Assembly: GCA_038030265.1 (NCBI GenBank)
Contig: CM075942.1
Span: forward strand, 50,186,751-50,250,750
From: Corythucha ciliata
Lineage: Eukaryota; Arthropoda; Insecta; Hemiptera; Tingidae
DNA: 64,000 nucleotides
Reading direction: 5' to 3'
The notes below the pieces were generated by a model that worked only from the letters and a program-made list of their open reading frames with translations, did no database searches and had not been told where the DNA came from. This document shows, piece after piece, positions 9,235 to 22,446 of the stretch (the stretch's first letter is position 1; each line of letters opens with the position of its first letter). The translations under genes and the position numbers were made by a program.

Positions 9235-9467
9235 GGTGGCAACAACGTTCTGACAAACGATCAGAATAGAAACGCGTGCGTGGAACCACTCTTGTTCTGA
9301 CGAGGATTTCGGACCAACTCGTCAGAAAAAATTCTCGTCAGAAATCGCACGCATAGTAACGCATGCTGTCCTGTTTTGACTAGTTTGTCCGAAATCCTCG
9401 TCACAACAAAGGTGGTTCCACTACACGCGTTTCCACTCTGATCGTTTGTCAGAACGTTGTTGCCACC
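9235..9467. mobile_element. 233-bp foldback, TIR GGTGGCAACAACGTTCTGAC
   Basis: The ends GGTGGCAACAACGTTCTGAC and its complement at the right side extend into arms of ~90 bp with few mismatches, through AACGATCAGA, ACGCG, GGAACCAC and AGGATTTCGGAC. The loop has further short inverted words around TCGTCAGAAA. No target duplication is clear. It lies immediately beside the Harbinger transposase relic. Confidence 0.88.
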
Positions 9468-12200
9468 TAAATATTTTAAATAGGTAATATTTTAAATAAT
9501 TTAAATCAAATATTTTGAATCATTGAGGCACACCGTAACGACCGTAACGGAGCGCGTAGCTCATGACGAATCCTTCTAGTTGCAAATGATCAATATATTT
9601 GTGTGTACAGCAGACTGAAACACAACCGGTGAAAGGGAGCAGAGGGGATTGGTGCCACACCGCATCACATTGCTAATTATCACCCTCTTCTCTGGGCCTA
9701 CTAAATATAGTAAGAACCTCGCCTCACTTCCATGTGAGCCCCCCTCATACATTGCAACACGCTCCATATTTCAGAGACGTTTTTTCCTCTACCAAACGCA
9801 CCTATACGTGTGCAAAAATGCAATGTTTAACAAATTAGCCTCTCGGCAGGGTGTCATTGCAACTAGAATTCTCGCGCTTCAAGTAGAAGAGGGGAGGGCT
9901 TCCTGCTTTTTTTTTTTTTTTTTCATTTGTACAGGGTGAGCAAATTATACGGTAGCCACTTTTTTAAAAGGCGATACATTTCAGGTTCGTTCGTCGTTTG
10001 AAGTTGGTACAAGTGGCTTTATTTCTTTAACTTCAACGTGGGAGGAGTTCCAAATAACTTGAAGGCCTCGCTTCTTTCGAAAGAAGATCATGAATCGAGG
10101 AATTTGAGCTAAATGTTAAAGGTTCATACAGACTGAAATTAAGTGCGTCGTTTAATTGATAAATTTATCCTTAAAAAGCTTATATACGCACTGTACTTAA
10201 ATGCTCAAGGATAGCGGCGCACTTTGATTTTTTTTAATAAGAGAGAAAATCCCCATTTCAATTAATAGGCCGTAATTTTAATTTTATCCGAACTCAGGTT
10301 GAAAGAAACAAAACTGAAAAATTGAAACAAGAAAGTTTACAATGTGAAGTCTCAAATTACAACTGTGTTTGTGTGTGCACGTGCTATGGCGGCGAGGGTT
10401 AGGAGAGGAGTAGATTCTTGTGGTTCGTGCGAACATTTTGTGTCCCAGGCTATGTTTCCTTAAATCAATTTAATATTTTTTGTCAGTTTTGCGGTTCGAA
10501 ATAATTTGTTTTACTCTGGTTATACGTTTAATTTCCCGTTTTTTAGGTCATTAGCTTAGAATCTCGTATTTTTCCTCCTCCCCCCTCCCATTTATTTCTC
10601 AACAAGCTCATTCGTCACCGAAAAGATTAGAACTATGACTTTTAGTGTGAACCAAAAATACACGTCGGGAGACATTTCCTAACAAGAGGAGGGGACTCAG
10701 GATTTAAGACCGTATAAGCGGAAAGACCTGAAGCACGCGTTTCCAAACCCTCCCCCTCCCCTCACCCAACCGCCCCTCAACCAACCTCCCCGCAACCAAC
10801 CTCCCATCAACCATCGTGACATGACTTAACTCGCCCTTAAACGTCAAACCGCGGCCTTTATTTACGTTTTCAAACTACAAGAAGTGTCGGAGAAAAGGAG
10901 GACCAGTGGATTTTGGGTGACAGAATAAACACAACAGTTTTTTCCCATGTCTAACAATTTTATATTAGTGAAGTGGTAACCCACAAGGACAGCGGAATCG
11001 TTGTACCGTTGTGGTTATGGGGGAAAAAAAGGAGACACTTCTTCTCCAAGTAAACTCCAACAGGTGTGCTAAACTCTCGTCTTTAAAACGTTGTTTTGTT
11101 CTACATGGGGGAGAATGCCGAGAGCAACACAGAGAGTGTGAGAGAGAGAGAGTGTGTGAGAGAGAGAGAAAAAGGTGAAGGCACACGAGTAGGTGGTATT
11201 TTACAGATCTTGTTACATATTCCACCAACGCAAACTCGACCAAGTTGTTAAAAGAATGACCGTTGGGACAAACCGCAATTATATCTATTAATAAAAATAG
11301 ACTTCCACAGATAGTGGGTTTATAGCTCGCTAAGGCGATAACATAAATTCTAGTTTTCTCGCGCTTGATTCCACTTGATATTAATGCAGAACGCGACCGA
11401 ATCTTAATTGAAAGTCTAATTATTAAAAACTAAAAAAAACCGCGTAATTCTATAAATATAGGGCGAAGGTAATACAACGATCCTGAGAAAGGCTTCAGAG
11501 CATTGAAATATCTAAAATAGATAGGTATGCACTCTTCGAATTTGATGACCTTATGCATCTTAGATTACTCCTCCACCTCAATTTCGAAGGTATATGGAGT
11601 ACGTTTCAATTTTGTAACCAGAAACGTCCTTGCGAGAAGGAAAAATTATGTAAAAAGAGGATAAAAAATTGGTTGTTAGAGCCTTCCTTAAGAAATCCTT
11701 CCTTTTCTCTCTCGGCAGGTGTCACTTACAGGTCATTTTTTCATAACGCGATTCACAGATTAATTGGAGTTTTCTGTTTTATAAACCCGTGAAATAAGTC
11801 GGCCAAATTTATAAAAAAATGTCCTGACTGAAACTGCCCGTGCGCCCACTGCCCACGAATTCACCGACATGTACGAACAAGTCCCCCTTGCAATCACACC
11901 TTTCGGAGTGGTGAGTTTGAGTCACACCCACAGATGCGAAGGCATAGAAACTTCTCGTGAATCGTTGAGTCTCTATCACCTAATTGAGACCCTCTCGTCA
12001 ATTATGAGTCTCCCCTATATCTGTGGACTCATGTCTGTATCTTTAACGTTCGGTTTACTTGACTTAAAAACGTGAATTCTTGTGCTGCGGGGCCGTAACG
12101 AAGCATTTGACGAGGAGCGGACACCCCATCCCCCCACGTCTAACATCATTCCATGCTGGCCAGGTAAAAAGCAAAAGTACATAGAACAGCCTCCCAGCCC
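9468..12200. other. Long non-coding stretch with simple repeats
   Basis: No coding frame of recognisable family is seen. Contents: an 18-19 base T-run at 9908-9926 followed by ACAGGGTGAGC at ~9932 (a divergent head like the ACAGGGTGT family); a C-rich minisatellite at 10740-10820; (GA)n/(GT)n-type tracts at 11125-11170 and 10365-10380. Open frames at 11553-11792 and 11869-12075 carry no motif and look like chance. Confidence 0.5.
10740..10820. repeat. C-rich minisatellite, CAACCAACCTCCC unit
   Basis: Variants of CAACCAACCTCCC and CCCCTC are repeated about five times with a ~14-base spacing. Confidence 0.7.
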
Positions 12201-13335
12201 AATCTCCCAGCCATCATCATGGATCGCACATGTTTGAGGAAGTAAGAGAAAGAAGAACAAAAGGGTTCTCAACTCCATCCGATTGTGATATATGTACGGA
12301 GACCAGAGGCTCGGCCCTTCTTTTGGAAGGACGGTACTTCTTTTCAGCTCATGGTCCTGTGGTTCTCTACTTTTCTCGAAAGGACCCTAAAAGGTACTTC
12401 TTTCAAAACAGGGTACTTCCTGGGAGCCTGAAGGACCTCGTGTAGAAAAATAGATTGTCCCAGAAAATAGTAATAGTCCGGGAGCCCACCGTATGAAAAA
12501 TCCGGGTCATTTGATCGTGTCTGGCACCTGCACAGGACATTTTTCATGATCCAGGAGACGACACTTCTGAGATCACCAGTCATATTCTGCGGGACAGGGG
12601 CCCACACCATAGCTAGCTTCAGGAGAACACCCCTTTGGGCCTCTCCTACACCGTTTAGGATCCTCCGGAAGTCAATTTCCTGTTTCGGCTCTTTCGAAAC
12701 CAAATTTTGCGTTTGGGTCCTTCATAAGCTCATCAAACACTAATTACGTGTTCTGCCTCATTCAAAAGCCAATTTCATTTCTTGACTTCTTCAAGCGTCT
12801 ATTTTGTGTTTTGGATTCTTCAAAAGTCAATTACGAGTTTTAGATCCTTCAAAATAATCCAATTTCGTGTTTTGGACCATCCAAATGCCAATTTCGTACT
12901 TCGTCTCCTACAAAAGCAAATTTCGTGTCTTGGCTCCTTCAAAAGCCAATTTAGTGTTTTCGGTGCCTTCAAAATCGTGTTTCGGCTCCATCAAATGCCA
13001 ACTTTGTGTTTTGGCTCCTTTATAAGCCAATTTCGAGTTTGGCTCATTCAAAAGCCAATTTCGTGTTTTGGCTCCTTCAAAAGCCAATTTAGGGTTTTTG
13101 ATCCTTCAAAAGCCAATTTTGTGTTTTGAAAATTTTGGAAAATGACAATTTTTGTCATGTACTGAAAAATCAGTGGCTGAACAGTTGAACTAGGATCGGG
13201 GGTGGGGGTTTCCGTCCTTTCGCATATAATATTGCATATAATATTGCAACACACATTGATGGCATATAATATTTCTTCTTCTCCATTATATAATTTGGGT
13301 CCTTCTTTCGTCTGGGAAAAATCTGGTCACCCTAC
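12201..13335 (+). repeat. ~1.1-kb duplicated module, copy 1
   Basis: From AATCTCCCAGCCATCATC to AAAATCTGGTCACCCT the sequence matches 28903-29956 in the same orientation with many small indels. The first ~450 bp are unique-looking and share words such as GGTACTTCTTT and GGACCTCGTG. The second part is a decayed ~30-bp tandem array (family A, 12660-13130). The tail is common to both copies (GGGTCCTTCTTTCGTCT). Minus-strand open frames in the two copies are not conserved as protein, so I treat it as non-coding. No target duplication or terminal repeat was found. Confidence 0.85.
12660..13130 (+). repeat. Family A decayed ~30-bp tandem array
   Basis: A unit related to AAGCCAATTTCGTG, TTTTGG, CTCCTTCAA recurs about 14 times at roughly 28-32 base spacing with substitutions and small indels. 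It is part of the duplicated module. Confidence 0.85.
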
Positions 13336-13384
13336 ATATACCACCAGTTGATGGTCGAGGGTTCATTTCAAGAATACCATATCG

Positions 13385-13500
13385 ATGGGTTGGCCCATTC
13401 AACATTTCAAAAAGCAAATACGCGGAGTTGGCTCATTCAAAATAAATTTTCCTGAGCTGGTTCTCTCAAGAAAGCAATTTCGCTGCATCAAAAACATGAT
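13385..13500 (+). repeat. Family A array remnant
   Basis: Three to four units with GTTGGCTCATTCAAAA and GCAATTTCG words at ~32-base spacing, just past the duplicated module. Confidence 0.6.
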
Positions 13501-13983
13501 TTAACGTTTTCTGACTACAGGGCTTCCATTCCCGCTCCCGCAATTCTGCGGGATCCCGCACGTTTATTGGATACACTTGAAATCCCGCGGGATCCCGTGT
13601 ATTCAATTTTCCTTATACGTACAAGCATATTGAGTTGACAGTGTCTTGGTATGAAAGTTATAAATTTCGCAAGTTTGTGGAGCTTTATCCGCAAAATCTC
13701 ATTCTGGCGGGCTTTAAATAAAAACTGCACATGTTATCATTCGTCCACTTCAAAGCTGCACAGCGTTCTGTAGCTTTGTGTAAAGTTGTTCGTTGGTGAG
13801 ATCGTCCGAATGAACCTATGCAATGTTTTGCCCGATTCAGCAATTTTCCTTCCTTCGAATCCTGTTGCTTTCAAACCGCAGCGCCTAGACTACACATATT
13901 GTCGCGGGAAGTCCCGACTAACCGCGTTTCATTGTGGCTTAAAGCCCTCTTCATAGAGTTTTTTATTTAATTCGTTTTGTTAC

Positions 13984-14130
13984 TCTGAATTAGTAAAACT
14001 GCCTACCTAATTCACGAAATAGGTAATAAGTATAGCTAATTTTGTGAATTCGGCTCTACGCACGCCTAATTCACGAAACAGGCAAATGTTTGCGTATTTC
14101 GTGAACCAGGAAGTTTCACGAATTCGGCGT
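13984..14130. repeat. Cluster of alternating AATTCACGAAA words
   Basis: AATTCACGAAA and its complement alternate at least five times in ~145 bp (for example near 14010, 14045, 14070, 14095 and 14117), so several overlapping hairpins are possible. There is no clear boundary or target duplication. Confidence 0.55.
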
Positions 14131-14419
14131 AACATGCATATACATCAGTGTGGTCACTCGGGGCAATCTCAGTGACGTCAGTGAATGACAACTCCAGCAA
14201 TTATAACATTTTTCTGGTTCATACACTATTCCTGAAATGTTTCACCGTAGGTACCGCTATAGGTGCTGGTTTTTACGGTATTCGTGTTATTATTATACAG
14301 TGGTGGGGAGTTTTGGTCAAAAGTGTTTTGTGATTTAGAGCATTTCATGGCCCGACCGTTTCGTGGTTTGAGCGTTTTGTGGCCCCTCCATTTTGTCGTT
14401 TGTGCACACTGTGTGAAGT

Positions 14420-14890
14420 GCTTTTTGGGGTTCAGTTGTTGAAAACCCCTATTTCGCTTTTTGTTATTCGAAAAACTGATTTCGGGGGTTCAGTCTCTCA
14501 TAAAAATGAATTGCTCTGGGTTTAGTCATGAAAAAAAAAAAAAAAAAAAAAAACAGTTTAGTGGGTTTGTTCCGTCAATAAACCCATTTTGTTGGTATTA
14601 GTCATTGAAAAACACGCAGTTTTATGGGTTTGGATCCTCAAAAAACACAGTTCGTGGGGTTGGCTCACTCATAAAAACAATTTCTCGGTGTTTAGTCACT
14701 GAAAAAACAACAATTTCGTGGGTTTTAGCCATGTAGAAATGTCTCATGTGCTTTTTTCACGTGTGCTTCACGTGTTTTTTAAAAATAAATTTTGCTGGGT
14801 TGGCTCACTCTAGAAAACAATTTCTGGCGGGTTCGATTGTCGATTCTTTAAAACCCCATTTTCCTGGTTTTACCTCTTCAAAAGCTCAAT
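14420..14890 (+). repeat. Family A decayed tandem array with A-run
   Basis: Units with GTGGGTTTGGCTCACTCA..AAAACAATTTC spacing near 32-36 bases are recognisable, more diverged than at 12660. An A-run of about 24 lies at 14529-14552 and a G-run of 11 just downstream at 14959. Confidence 0.65.
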
Positions 14891-15289
14891 TCCGAGGTGT
14901 TTGCGCAACAGATGTCTGCTCTGCAAAATTTTTTCAGCGTGCTCTCTATGGCAGTTGTGGGGGGGGGGGTGTTCTGTACTCCGAAACTTGTACAATCACG
15001 ATCCCTCCCCGAGACGTCTCTCTAGAAAAGGCTCGTTGCTCACTGTGTGGAACCTCTGCCGACACTCCAACGTCATCCGCTAACTTGAGGCATCAACCTC
15101 ACAGCATATTATGTAGATAGCGTGTCGTTCAATCGGACCGCGCCCATTGTGAACATGACGACGCTTCGGGGCTTACAGAGATTCCACTCGAACACCCTAG
15201 CCTAAGGGGCTAGATGTCCACCAACTCACTTCAGCTGTCCGGGTGGTACATCAGTTGTTGTCTCTCCACAAAAAATTGTTTTTATTTCT
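14891..15289. other. No recognisable feature
   Basis: Open frames here on the plus strand (14746-15120 and overlapping) lack any family motif. They read through part of the array and a G-run, so they are probably chance. Confidence 0.4.
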
Positions 15290-15350
15290 TTATCGGTCGA
15301 ATCGATTTTCAGCCTGTCTATAGGCCATCATCAGGACCATTATTTAAAAT
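15285..15350 (-). repeat. GATGATGGCC..GGCTGAAAA tail-like motif
   Basis: On the minus strand CCTGATGATGGCCTATAGAC is followed by AGGCTGAAAATCGATTC and then AAATAAAAACAA. The pattern GATGATGGCC-loop-GGC(C/T)GAAA before an A/T-rich end is seen at the 3' ends of several animal retroelements, including Penelope-like elements. That assignment is from memory and not certain. Confidence 0.4.
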
Positions 15351-15748
15351 ATGTTTTTGTGTGTCGTCCACACTCGTTAACTTTCCACCGTGTGGAGTTA
15401 TTTTTACAACTGTATCACCCGGACGTCTCAATAACTCCACGACAACATGGCCAATGACAATTTTAATGATCACTCCAACTGGCCCGCTGCTGGTCCACCG
15501 ATAGTTCCTCGCCGTAATAAAACGGCGATTTTCCTTCGAAGCGAGCCGTCGTCCCCCATACGAATTGTTTCTATGATGTTCTCGACGAGGGCATCAACGC
15601 CAGCAGTATACCTATAGTATTTCTCTTTGAATTTCAACGGATGAGCTTGTTGAAAAATGACCAGTACAAAATCACAAACTTTTGAGTCAAACAAAGAGCT
15701 GTTTCCTCTGAATGAATTGGCAGTTTCCCGGTTTAGTGAGGTTCTCAA
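15351..15748 (-). other. Unassigned minus-strand open segments upstream of the tail-like motif
   Basis: A 92-codon frame (15470-15748) and, in another frame, a stretch reading GHVVVELLRRPGDTVVKITP precede the tail-like motif. Neither shows RT or GIY-YIG motifs. The second vaguely resembles the end of a PDZ domain, but the support is too thin for a call. Confidence 0.25.
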
Positions 15749-17649
15749 AGTGAAAAATTATCGATTATAGATGGAGGAGGGGGGACTTATTAGTTATGAA
15801 GGCAAATATTCTCCGGGTGAAAGCGTTTTGGAAAACCAGCAGCGCTCATCACAGTGGCCCGCACCCGCCGTTTGATATTCCCTTACTGACGCACTCACGG
15901 TCTCCTTCAAATTGATTGTCGTTCCTATTAAAGATTTCACTCGCTCGGAAGCCATTTAGCGTCATCAGATTAGTGTCTCATGAAGGGCAATCAGACGGAA
16001 TTCGGACACTATCGCAGTGTGGGTGTCACTCTGCGTGGTGTTGCCCCATATTCTAACTCTGCTCCCCTCCCCTTCAACTGTTTCCGTTCCCTCGACGACG
16101 AAAAAAAAAACAAACTTGATTTATACTCGCCCACTTCTCCCATTTTGAGTCCCATTATTGAGTATTATCAGGCCGTTTAAGTAAATTTGTGGCCTGTCGG
16201 TAAATCTAAGTCGGAGAGGGCTTTGCTGTCGCAAGAAGAAAGACTGGTAGGGTGATATATGATCACTTCCCTTTTTTTTCGCCTACTTATATACAATCTC
16301 TACACCTCAATTCTGTTTTAGCCTGGCTATGAAGTATTGTTGTTTTAATTTTAGCCACCGATAGTGAGGCGTAGCCTGTCAATAGATTTTTTTAAATCGA
16401 GAAAAAAAACCTAAATTAGCATTTTAGATCTTCCAGAGAGTGAAATAAGCGAGGAAGAAGAATAGAAGCTAAACACGTGCGAGGTTGAAGCTGTCCTGGC
16501 TACTGAAGTCGTGACTTATCTGCCCACCTCTTGTCCGTAGAGGAGATCCCATTCATAAAACTTATGAGCTATTGGTAATATACCTGCTATCCCTTTCAAG
16601 CTATAATGAACGCATAAATCGAAGTAAAAGAGAAATCTCGTTCACGACACTTTATTTTTTCAAGTAAGGAAACGCATTGTTTTTATTCTTCTTTGTCGTC
16701 TTTTTATAAAGGTTACAGCGTCGGTAACGAATTATTCAGATTGGAGGCGGTTGTGGGTGTCTCTGATTAAAGTGTGACAATAGCTGGGTGGAGTCCTCCA
16801 CCCCCCGCACACACTTGTTGTATGTGTGGGGGTGCTCCTCACATTCCAGACTTCCTACCTTTGGGTCGCGTCCTTTGAAAAAAAAATAAGAAAAAAAGGT
16901 GGTCCTTGTAATTAGGTACCGTGCCACGTGCTTTTTAACGCTGGGGCATTTTAGTCACGACTTTTTTTTCATACTCATCTCGAGTCTTCAAAAAAAAGAA
17001 AGTGAGCGAGCGAACGATGTAAAGTAAGTGGAGGAGGAGGGGGGGGGCTGCACCTTGATACACTTAAATTTGGACAGACTGTTTTATCTAGTAAACCTTG
17101 CGGTCTTTGAAATTAAGTCAGAGGATTTCCTTGGACGGCTAAAACAACGATAAAACAAGGCAAAATGACACCACGCATCCCGTTATGTTTGTAAACTGTC
17201 AACGCGACGTCTTCATTTACATGAATACTATAATGACAAAAGATCCCCTCGTATATAAAAGAAAATGTATTTATGACGTAAATAATTATTTTGCCCGTAT
17301 TTTGTTTCACTCTCTCCAGCATAGTTTTACTTTCGCAATTGAAGCGAGGCCGAATCTTTCAAAGTTTGGTGTTACCCAACTCGGCGTTATAATTAAGCCT
17401 TTGATACGATTTTAGCAGCTTTCATAATGAATGAAATCGAAGGGAATTTTTTGGTTAATTTGACTGAAAAGAACAAGTTGAGCTTGTGTGGGTGCTTAAG
17501 GGAACGCGAATCTCAACGTTGTAACGACGCTGTGCTATTCGTGACGAATTGACAAAGGCTTTTCTTCCTTGGAATTCAGGGCCACCTTGTACTGGGGAAT
17601 TCGAGTTTCGAGTGAACGAAAACGGACTAAAAACGCTGAAATCACAGGG
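15749..17649. other. No recognisable gene
   Basis: AT-rich DNA with A- and G-runs (9 G at 17039-17047). Short open frames have no family motif. Confidence 0.5.
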
Positions 17650-17720
17650 AAATCTCCCTGAACTCGTCTGATCGAAACTCTGTTTCAATTTTCGGACTCC
17701 CCGTGCTTTGAAACTCCAAG
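17650..17720 (+). repeat. Dispersed repeat E, copy 2
   Basis: TCGTCTGATCGAAACTC followed by a CTCCCCGTG word; see 8165 (minus) and 22447 (plus). Confidence 0.55.
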
Positions 17721-20700
17721 TTACACCCTTAAGTAAACTTTAAATTGTGAATATTTTTAAGACAATCGCCCATGGACGTTCTTGCTTATATAATTTAATT
17801 TTTTTTCAATTTGTGACGGACATGACTCACGGGTCCCTTGGGTATAATGAACAATCGTGGGATGCAATGGCGGTCTTCGGAAAACACAAACGTTTGAATT
17901 GGACAACAATTAGATTTTCGAGTTGCCGTCGATGGTTTTGACCGATCCTCAATTTGCTCATTTTTGGCCACTCATACAGCTGGCCTCTATGAGCTTGACC
18001 CTGACGGTCCTCCACCTGGGTCGATTCTCTTCCTGTCTGTGAGAGAATTCGCGTGGCTCCAGGCGGTGCGGCCGCACTAACAAACCTATAACGTCCACGT
18101 GAAAAAACAAACAAAAACATTTACGGCCACTTTAATGGTCGCTAGTGGTCAGCCTGTTGAGTTTTGAAGATATAATCGGCTGCACTTCCACCCGTCGTGG
18201 TTCGTAAGTCTTCAATTTGAAATTGTGTCAATTTTTTTCAACAGTCGTCTAGAGGTCCCACATTCGTTGGGGCAAGAGAGGGACCCAGCATCGAAAGATT
18301 TTATAACACTGAAGAAATGTGGAGTGCTTAATTCCATGCGTTCCTATTGTGTTCGAAGTTCTTCTATAAAGAAATAAAAAATTAAACGATTTCCGGGCAC
18401 CTTCTTTTCTAATGAAATAACCCGCAAATAGAAGGCCATCAATCAATCTCTTAGAAACCATTTTAGGGCATAAAGGAGCTCAATCCTTCCTCTTTCTTAC
18501 TAAATTTAAATGTTTCATCAACTACCTTTAAAAGCTGTAAATCTGTTCTTTTAACTATATAAGCGAGTTTTAAAAAAATAAATAAATAAACACGGAAGAT
18601 GTTGGCTTGTTGCCTGAACTTCGATGGACATATCTGTAAATGTGGAAGCCATAATTTTTAGAGCGAAGAAAATGAGAGAGAGCGAGTGAGTGAGTCCTCT
18701 TATTGCCGTCGTGGTGGTAGATCCAAATTTGGCGAGCTTTTTTTTCTTTTTTCTTATTTTCCAATGGCTGGGGACATTTGCGGAGGCTTCCTTTTGTGAA
18801 AAAGCGGAGTCGTATTATGGACACCCGCCCGCGAAGGGCTTCGTGTTAATTTCTTTCTTCTTCGCGCTACGTCAATCTAATATGTTATGTAAAAAAAAAA
18901 AAAAAACAACAACAACAACAACCATGACGAATTTCACCCCGAACGAACCACGAATCACGATATTTTATAAGTCCACTTTAACGGGCGCCCCATGATTGGA
19001 AGATGGTGGGTGGGGACTTCATTTTGACGGATTTATACTTCCCGCGAACTTTGACAAGCCGACAATAGAAATACTTGTCGAGAGCTGTAAATCAGCCGGA
19101 GGGTGTCGCGAAGGCAACGCCCGGATAGAAAGTTTTACACGGTGTTGCGCCGGTCCCTCCCTCAATTCTTTTATTTTTGTTTTTATTTTATGAAGTGCAA
19201 CAAGTGCGGCGACTGGAGGAACGACGCTATGCCTTCGAGTCATATTTAGTCTTCCTTAAAATATACAAATTCAAAGCTTTGAAAGATCCAATTGTACCAA
19301 ACTTGCGTATTTTTTTTTTTTTTTTTTTTTTACGCGCGAAAGTTTTAATATTATTTGAGAAAGACAGAATGAGCGAGCATGAGCGTGATGCGAAACTCCG
19401 AGCCATAAGACGCGTACAATTTATCTCTCGTTCGAAAGAGAAGTATAGCCTAAACTACGAAAATATATTTTCGCTACTTGCAGACAACTCCTTTCCTTGT
19501 TCCATTTTTACGATGCAGCCCCTTCACACAAATAACACCGCTTAAATGCCAATTCCCGGACTAATAGCGCTTATTTGACGTATGAAAAAAACGGTTTAGC
19601 CGTAAAAATGAATAGATTGACCCCTTAAAGGTGGTCCCCTCCATGAAGACCTTTCTATAGTTTGGCTATATAAGTTTTGGTACTAAAAAATCACTTACGG
19701 CATGACGATGCTGCCCTATTATTTCAACTTCTTTATCGATTTCAGTTTCATTATTTACGATCCGAGGTTTTTAGCTAGCGCGGGTTTTCTTGAGAAAAAA
19801 AGGGAAATTTTCCAAGAAATCGGCAGCGTGATTAACCCTCCTCCCCAACTTACCCAACGACTGATCTGGCAAAGTCACGCAGTTTCTTTGTGGGGGGGGG
19901 GGGTAGAGAAGGCAGACAGGAATGAAGTCTCAGATTCAAATTCTGAAGGACTCTCAGGATGATGATTCCGCAGTTGGGATAGGAGGAGAGGGACACCCAC
20001 GCTTCTGACGTCAGCCGAGTTGTCGCCAGCCTTGTTTTATTGGCCCCAATGACCTTTCTCCAACTTCGACTCAGCAGGTGTCGCAAGGCCAAATCCGAAT
20101 ACTTTTTTTTTTTCCATATTATATTTATTTTGTGCACTGTCTGAGAGCCCCCTCCTCCTCACCACCAACACAACACTCTTCCTTTCTATTTGTAAATAAG
20201 TGTGGGATCCCGTGTAGGGGTGCGCGGGTGGGACTGTGGGCGAAGGCGAGTTCATTTTTTTTTTTTTTTTTTTGAATCAGCGATTTGTACACCCGTGAGG
20301 AGTCTTTTTTTACGCTGTTTCAAGCTTTAATAAAGTAGCTCGCTCAAGCAAAAGGTAGGTATACGTGACAAAGTGATGCAATTAGACAAAATATAAGAAT
20401 ATGATGGAGGGGGGAGTGTCTCTTGAAAATGAGGAGCGTAAATAAATCAAAATTTTATCGCCAAGAAAAATTCTCATCTTGACAATTCTTTTTCTTGGGC
20501 GATGAAAATCCTTGAAAGGGGGATAACTGTAATCTGACGGCATGAAGAAATATGTAGGAGTTAAAAGTGTTTTAAGGAGCATACTAGCTTGATGAAGGAT
20601 AATGTCTTAATAAAAGATGGTCTAGGAGGAAAGTAGTTAAGAGCCCTGGACAGTGCAATGAAATCGGATAAGATTTAAATCGATATAAAAATTAATAGCG

Positions 20701-22446
20701 CTAGTTGACGGAGGACTTTTTCAAAATAATGATAATTGTTATTTAAGTGTTTCCGGTAGAAACGACACCATTTATGGGGCTACAAAACTATCAAAGATAC
20801 CGGAGCCCGGATCGATTGAGCACATTCTAAATAAAAACAAACACACGTCATACTTCAACCGTATAGCTTACCGTGGTGTTTAATTAAAATAATAATTTGC
20901 CATCGTTGATAGAATGCAGTGCCAACGAAATTAAAAACACAAAATGGGTAGGAGGGGGTGGCGGTGTAACGAGAATGGATGGGTGAGAGGAGCACTAGAG
21001 TGTCCCAAATATAGGAGTGTGTGTAGGCCTATTGTCAAGTCTTAACCCGTAGGAAGGTGGCGTGGGTGAGCGACCATTGACGTCTACAGAGCCACCCACA
21101 AATACACATAAATGACAATCGTGAAGAATGTGGGATTGGAATGATGGCTGTCCTTGGTGTGGTGGAGACTAAACGCGAGAGACCCTCGCCGTCTATTAGG
21201 TAATTGGCGCTCGATTAGTTATTCTTCCCGTGTTTGGACTTTCTCCTTGTAAATAATTTGTTTTTTTATGGGACGGGGGTTGGGAGGGGGCTTTAAATGA
21301 TAGCAAATATTGCTAATGAAGCTTCGCAAAATTTAGTACGGCATCACTATTCAAATACAAATATTTCACAAGACTTTCAAATGTTTTTAATTTTTATATT
21401 CTCGTGAAAAAACATGGCCCCAAATCGCTCCCCTGGAACTAAAATATCAACCCCACCCCTTCGGGCAATCTCATCTTCATTTTCTGTTTCATCCCTGTCA
21501 CCACATCCCACAAAAGGGGAAGCGCCTTGTATATGTATATTCACCTCGCGCAAAAAATCGAAAAAGGATGACTGAGTCAAAGTTTTTTTTTTTACCATCA
21601 ACTCGAAAATTAACTTTTTTGAGGCTGCACATCTCCCCCACCCCTCGTGCCCCAAGGTTTTCGCCCGATCTAAGTGAGAATGACTCGAGGCGGCAATTTG
21701 ACTGTGATTCAGCTTCTTCGGTTTTAACGACCAGTAATGTGGGGGTTTCCCTTCCTCCCTACCGCCCCTTACTCATGTTAGAGACGCTTTGGCCCTCGAG
21801 GGCTAATCAGACATCGAATCACGTTCCCTCCCTCACCTCGCAAGTGTAGAACTAAATGCAGCGATTTTACTTGTGCTTGATTGAAACGTTCGGTGTACGC
21901 TGAAATTACAATGAAAAACATCCATGAAATGCTCCTATAATCTGTAGAAAACAGCGATGATAATGCACTAGACACATTAGACATGACGCAATACAAAACT
22001 AAGGCATATTTTCCTGGTACTACATTGATGATTCGAAACACAAAAGTTCAGTTATGGCTCTCCAGTATTCCAGCGATTAATTCATCGAAAATAATAGTCT
22101 ACAAATCCCTCTAACAGCGTTCAGCCATTGGACCCCAGAACCAACGGACCATCGGTGGCCGATCCAAGGGGGAGGGGCACACCAGCACAGGGGCCATGGC
22201 CTGGCGCAAAAATAGCATCGAAACAACCTCCAAAACCCAAAAGAGAGAGTCCCTCGAATCATGCTGCTCGATCAATAAATACATCAGCCGAACGCAGCCT
22301 GACACGCAACATCGCGTGTTGTGGTTGGGCCAACTTTTTGTTGTTTGTTATCCAGGCCCGGTGTGGCCACCTTGTAGGGGAAAATCCTGATGCAAACGTG
22401 TGCGATAAGTGGACGCAAAGACGGATGGCCACACAGTGAGTACCCC
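17721..22446. other. Long stretch without recognisable genes
   Basis: Only low-complexity features stand out: A-run plus (CAA)n at 18891-18921, T-runs at ~19311-19331 and 20254-20273, and 12 G at 19892-19903. Open frames up to ~120 codons exist (for example 19177-19545) but are biased by T- and A-runs and carry no motif. It could be intron or intergenic DNA. Confidence 0.5.
18891..18922. repeat. A-run followed by (CAA)n
   Basis: About 16 A followed by five CAA units. Confidence 0.8.

Noticed and set aside
12344..12703. 119-codon minus-strand frame in the duplicated module
   Set aside because: The second copy of the module does not keep the frame, so coding function is not supported.
12660..13130. 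Regular ~30-bp spacing that could suggest a CRISPR array
   Set aside because: The whole period is repeated and diverged with no constant repeat/unique spacer structure, and the context is eukaryotic.
15351..15480. Minus-strand reading GHVVVELLRRPGDTVVKITP as a PDZ exon
   Set aside because: Only the last strand and helix would match, no carboxylate-binding loop or splice sites are visible, and a retroelement-like tail follows.
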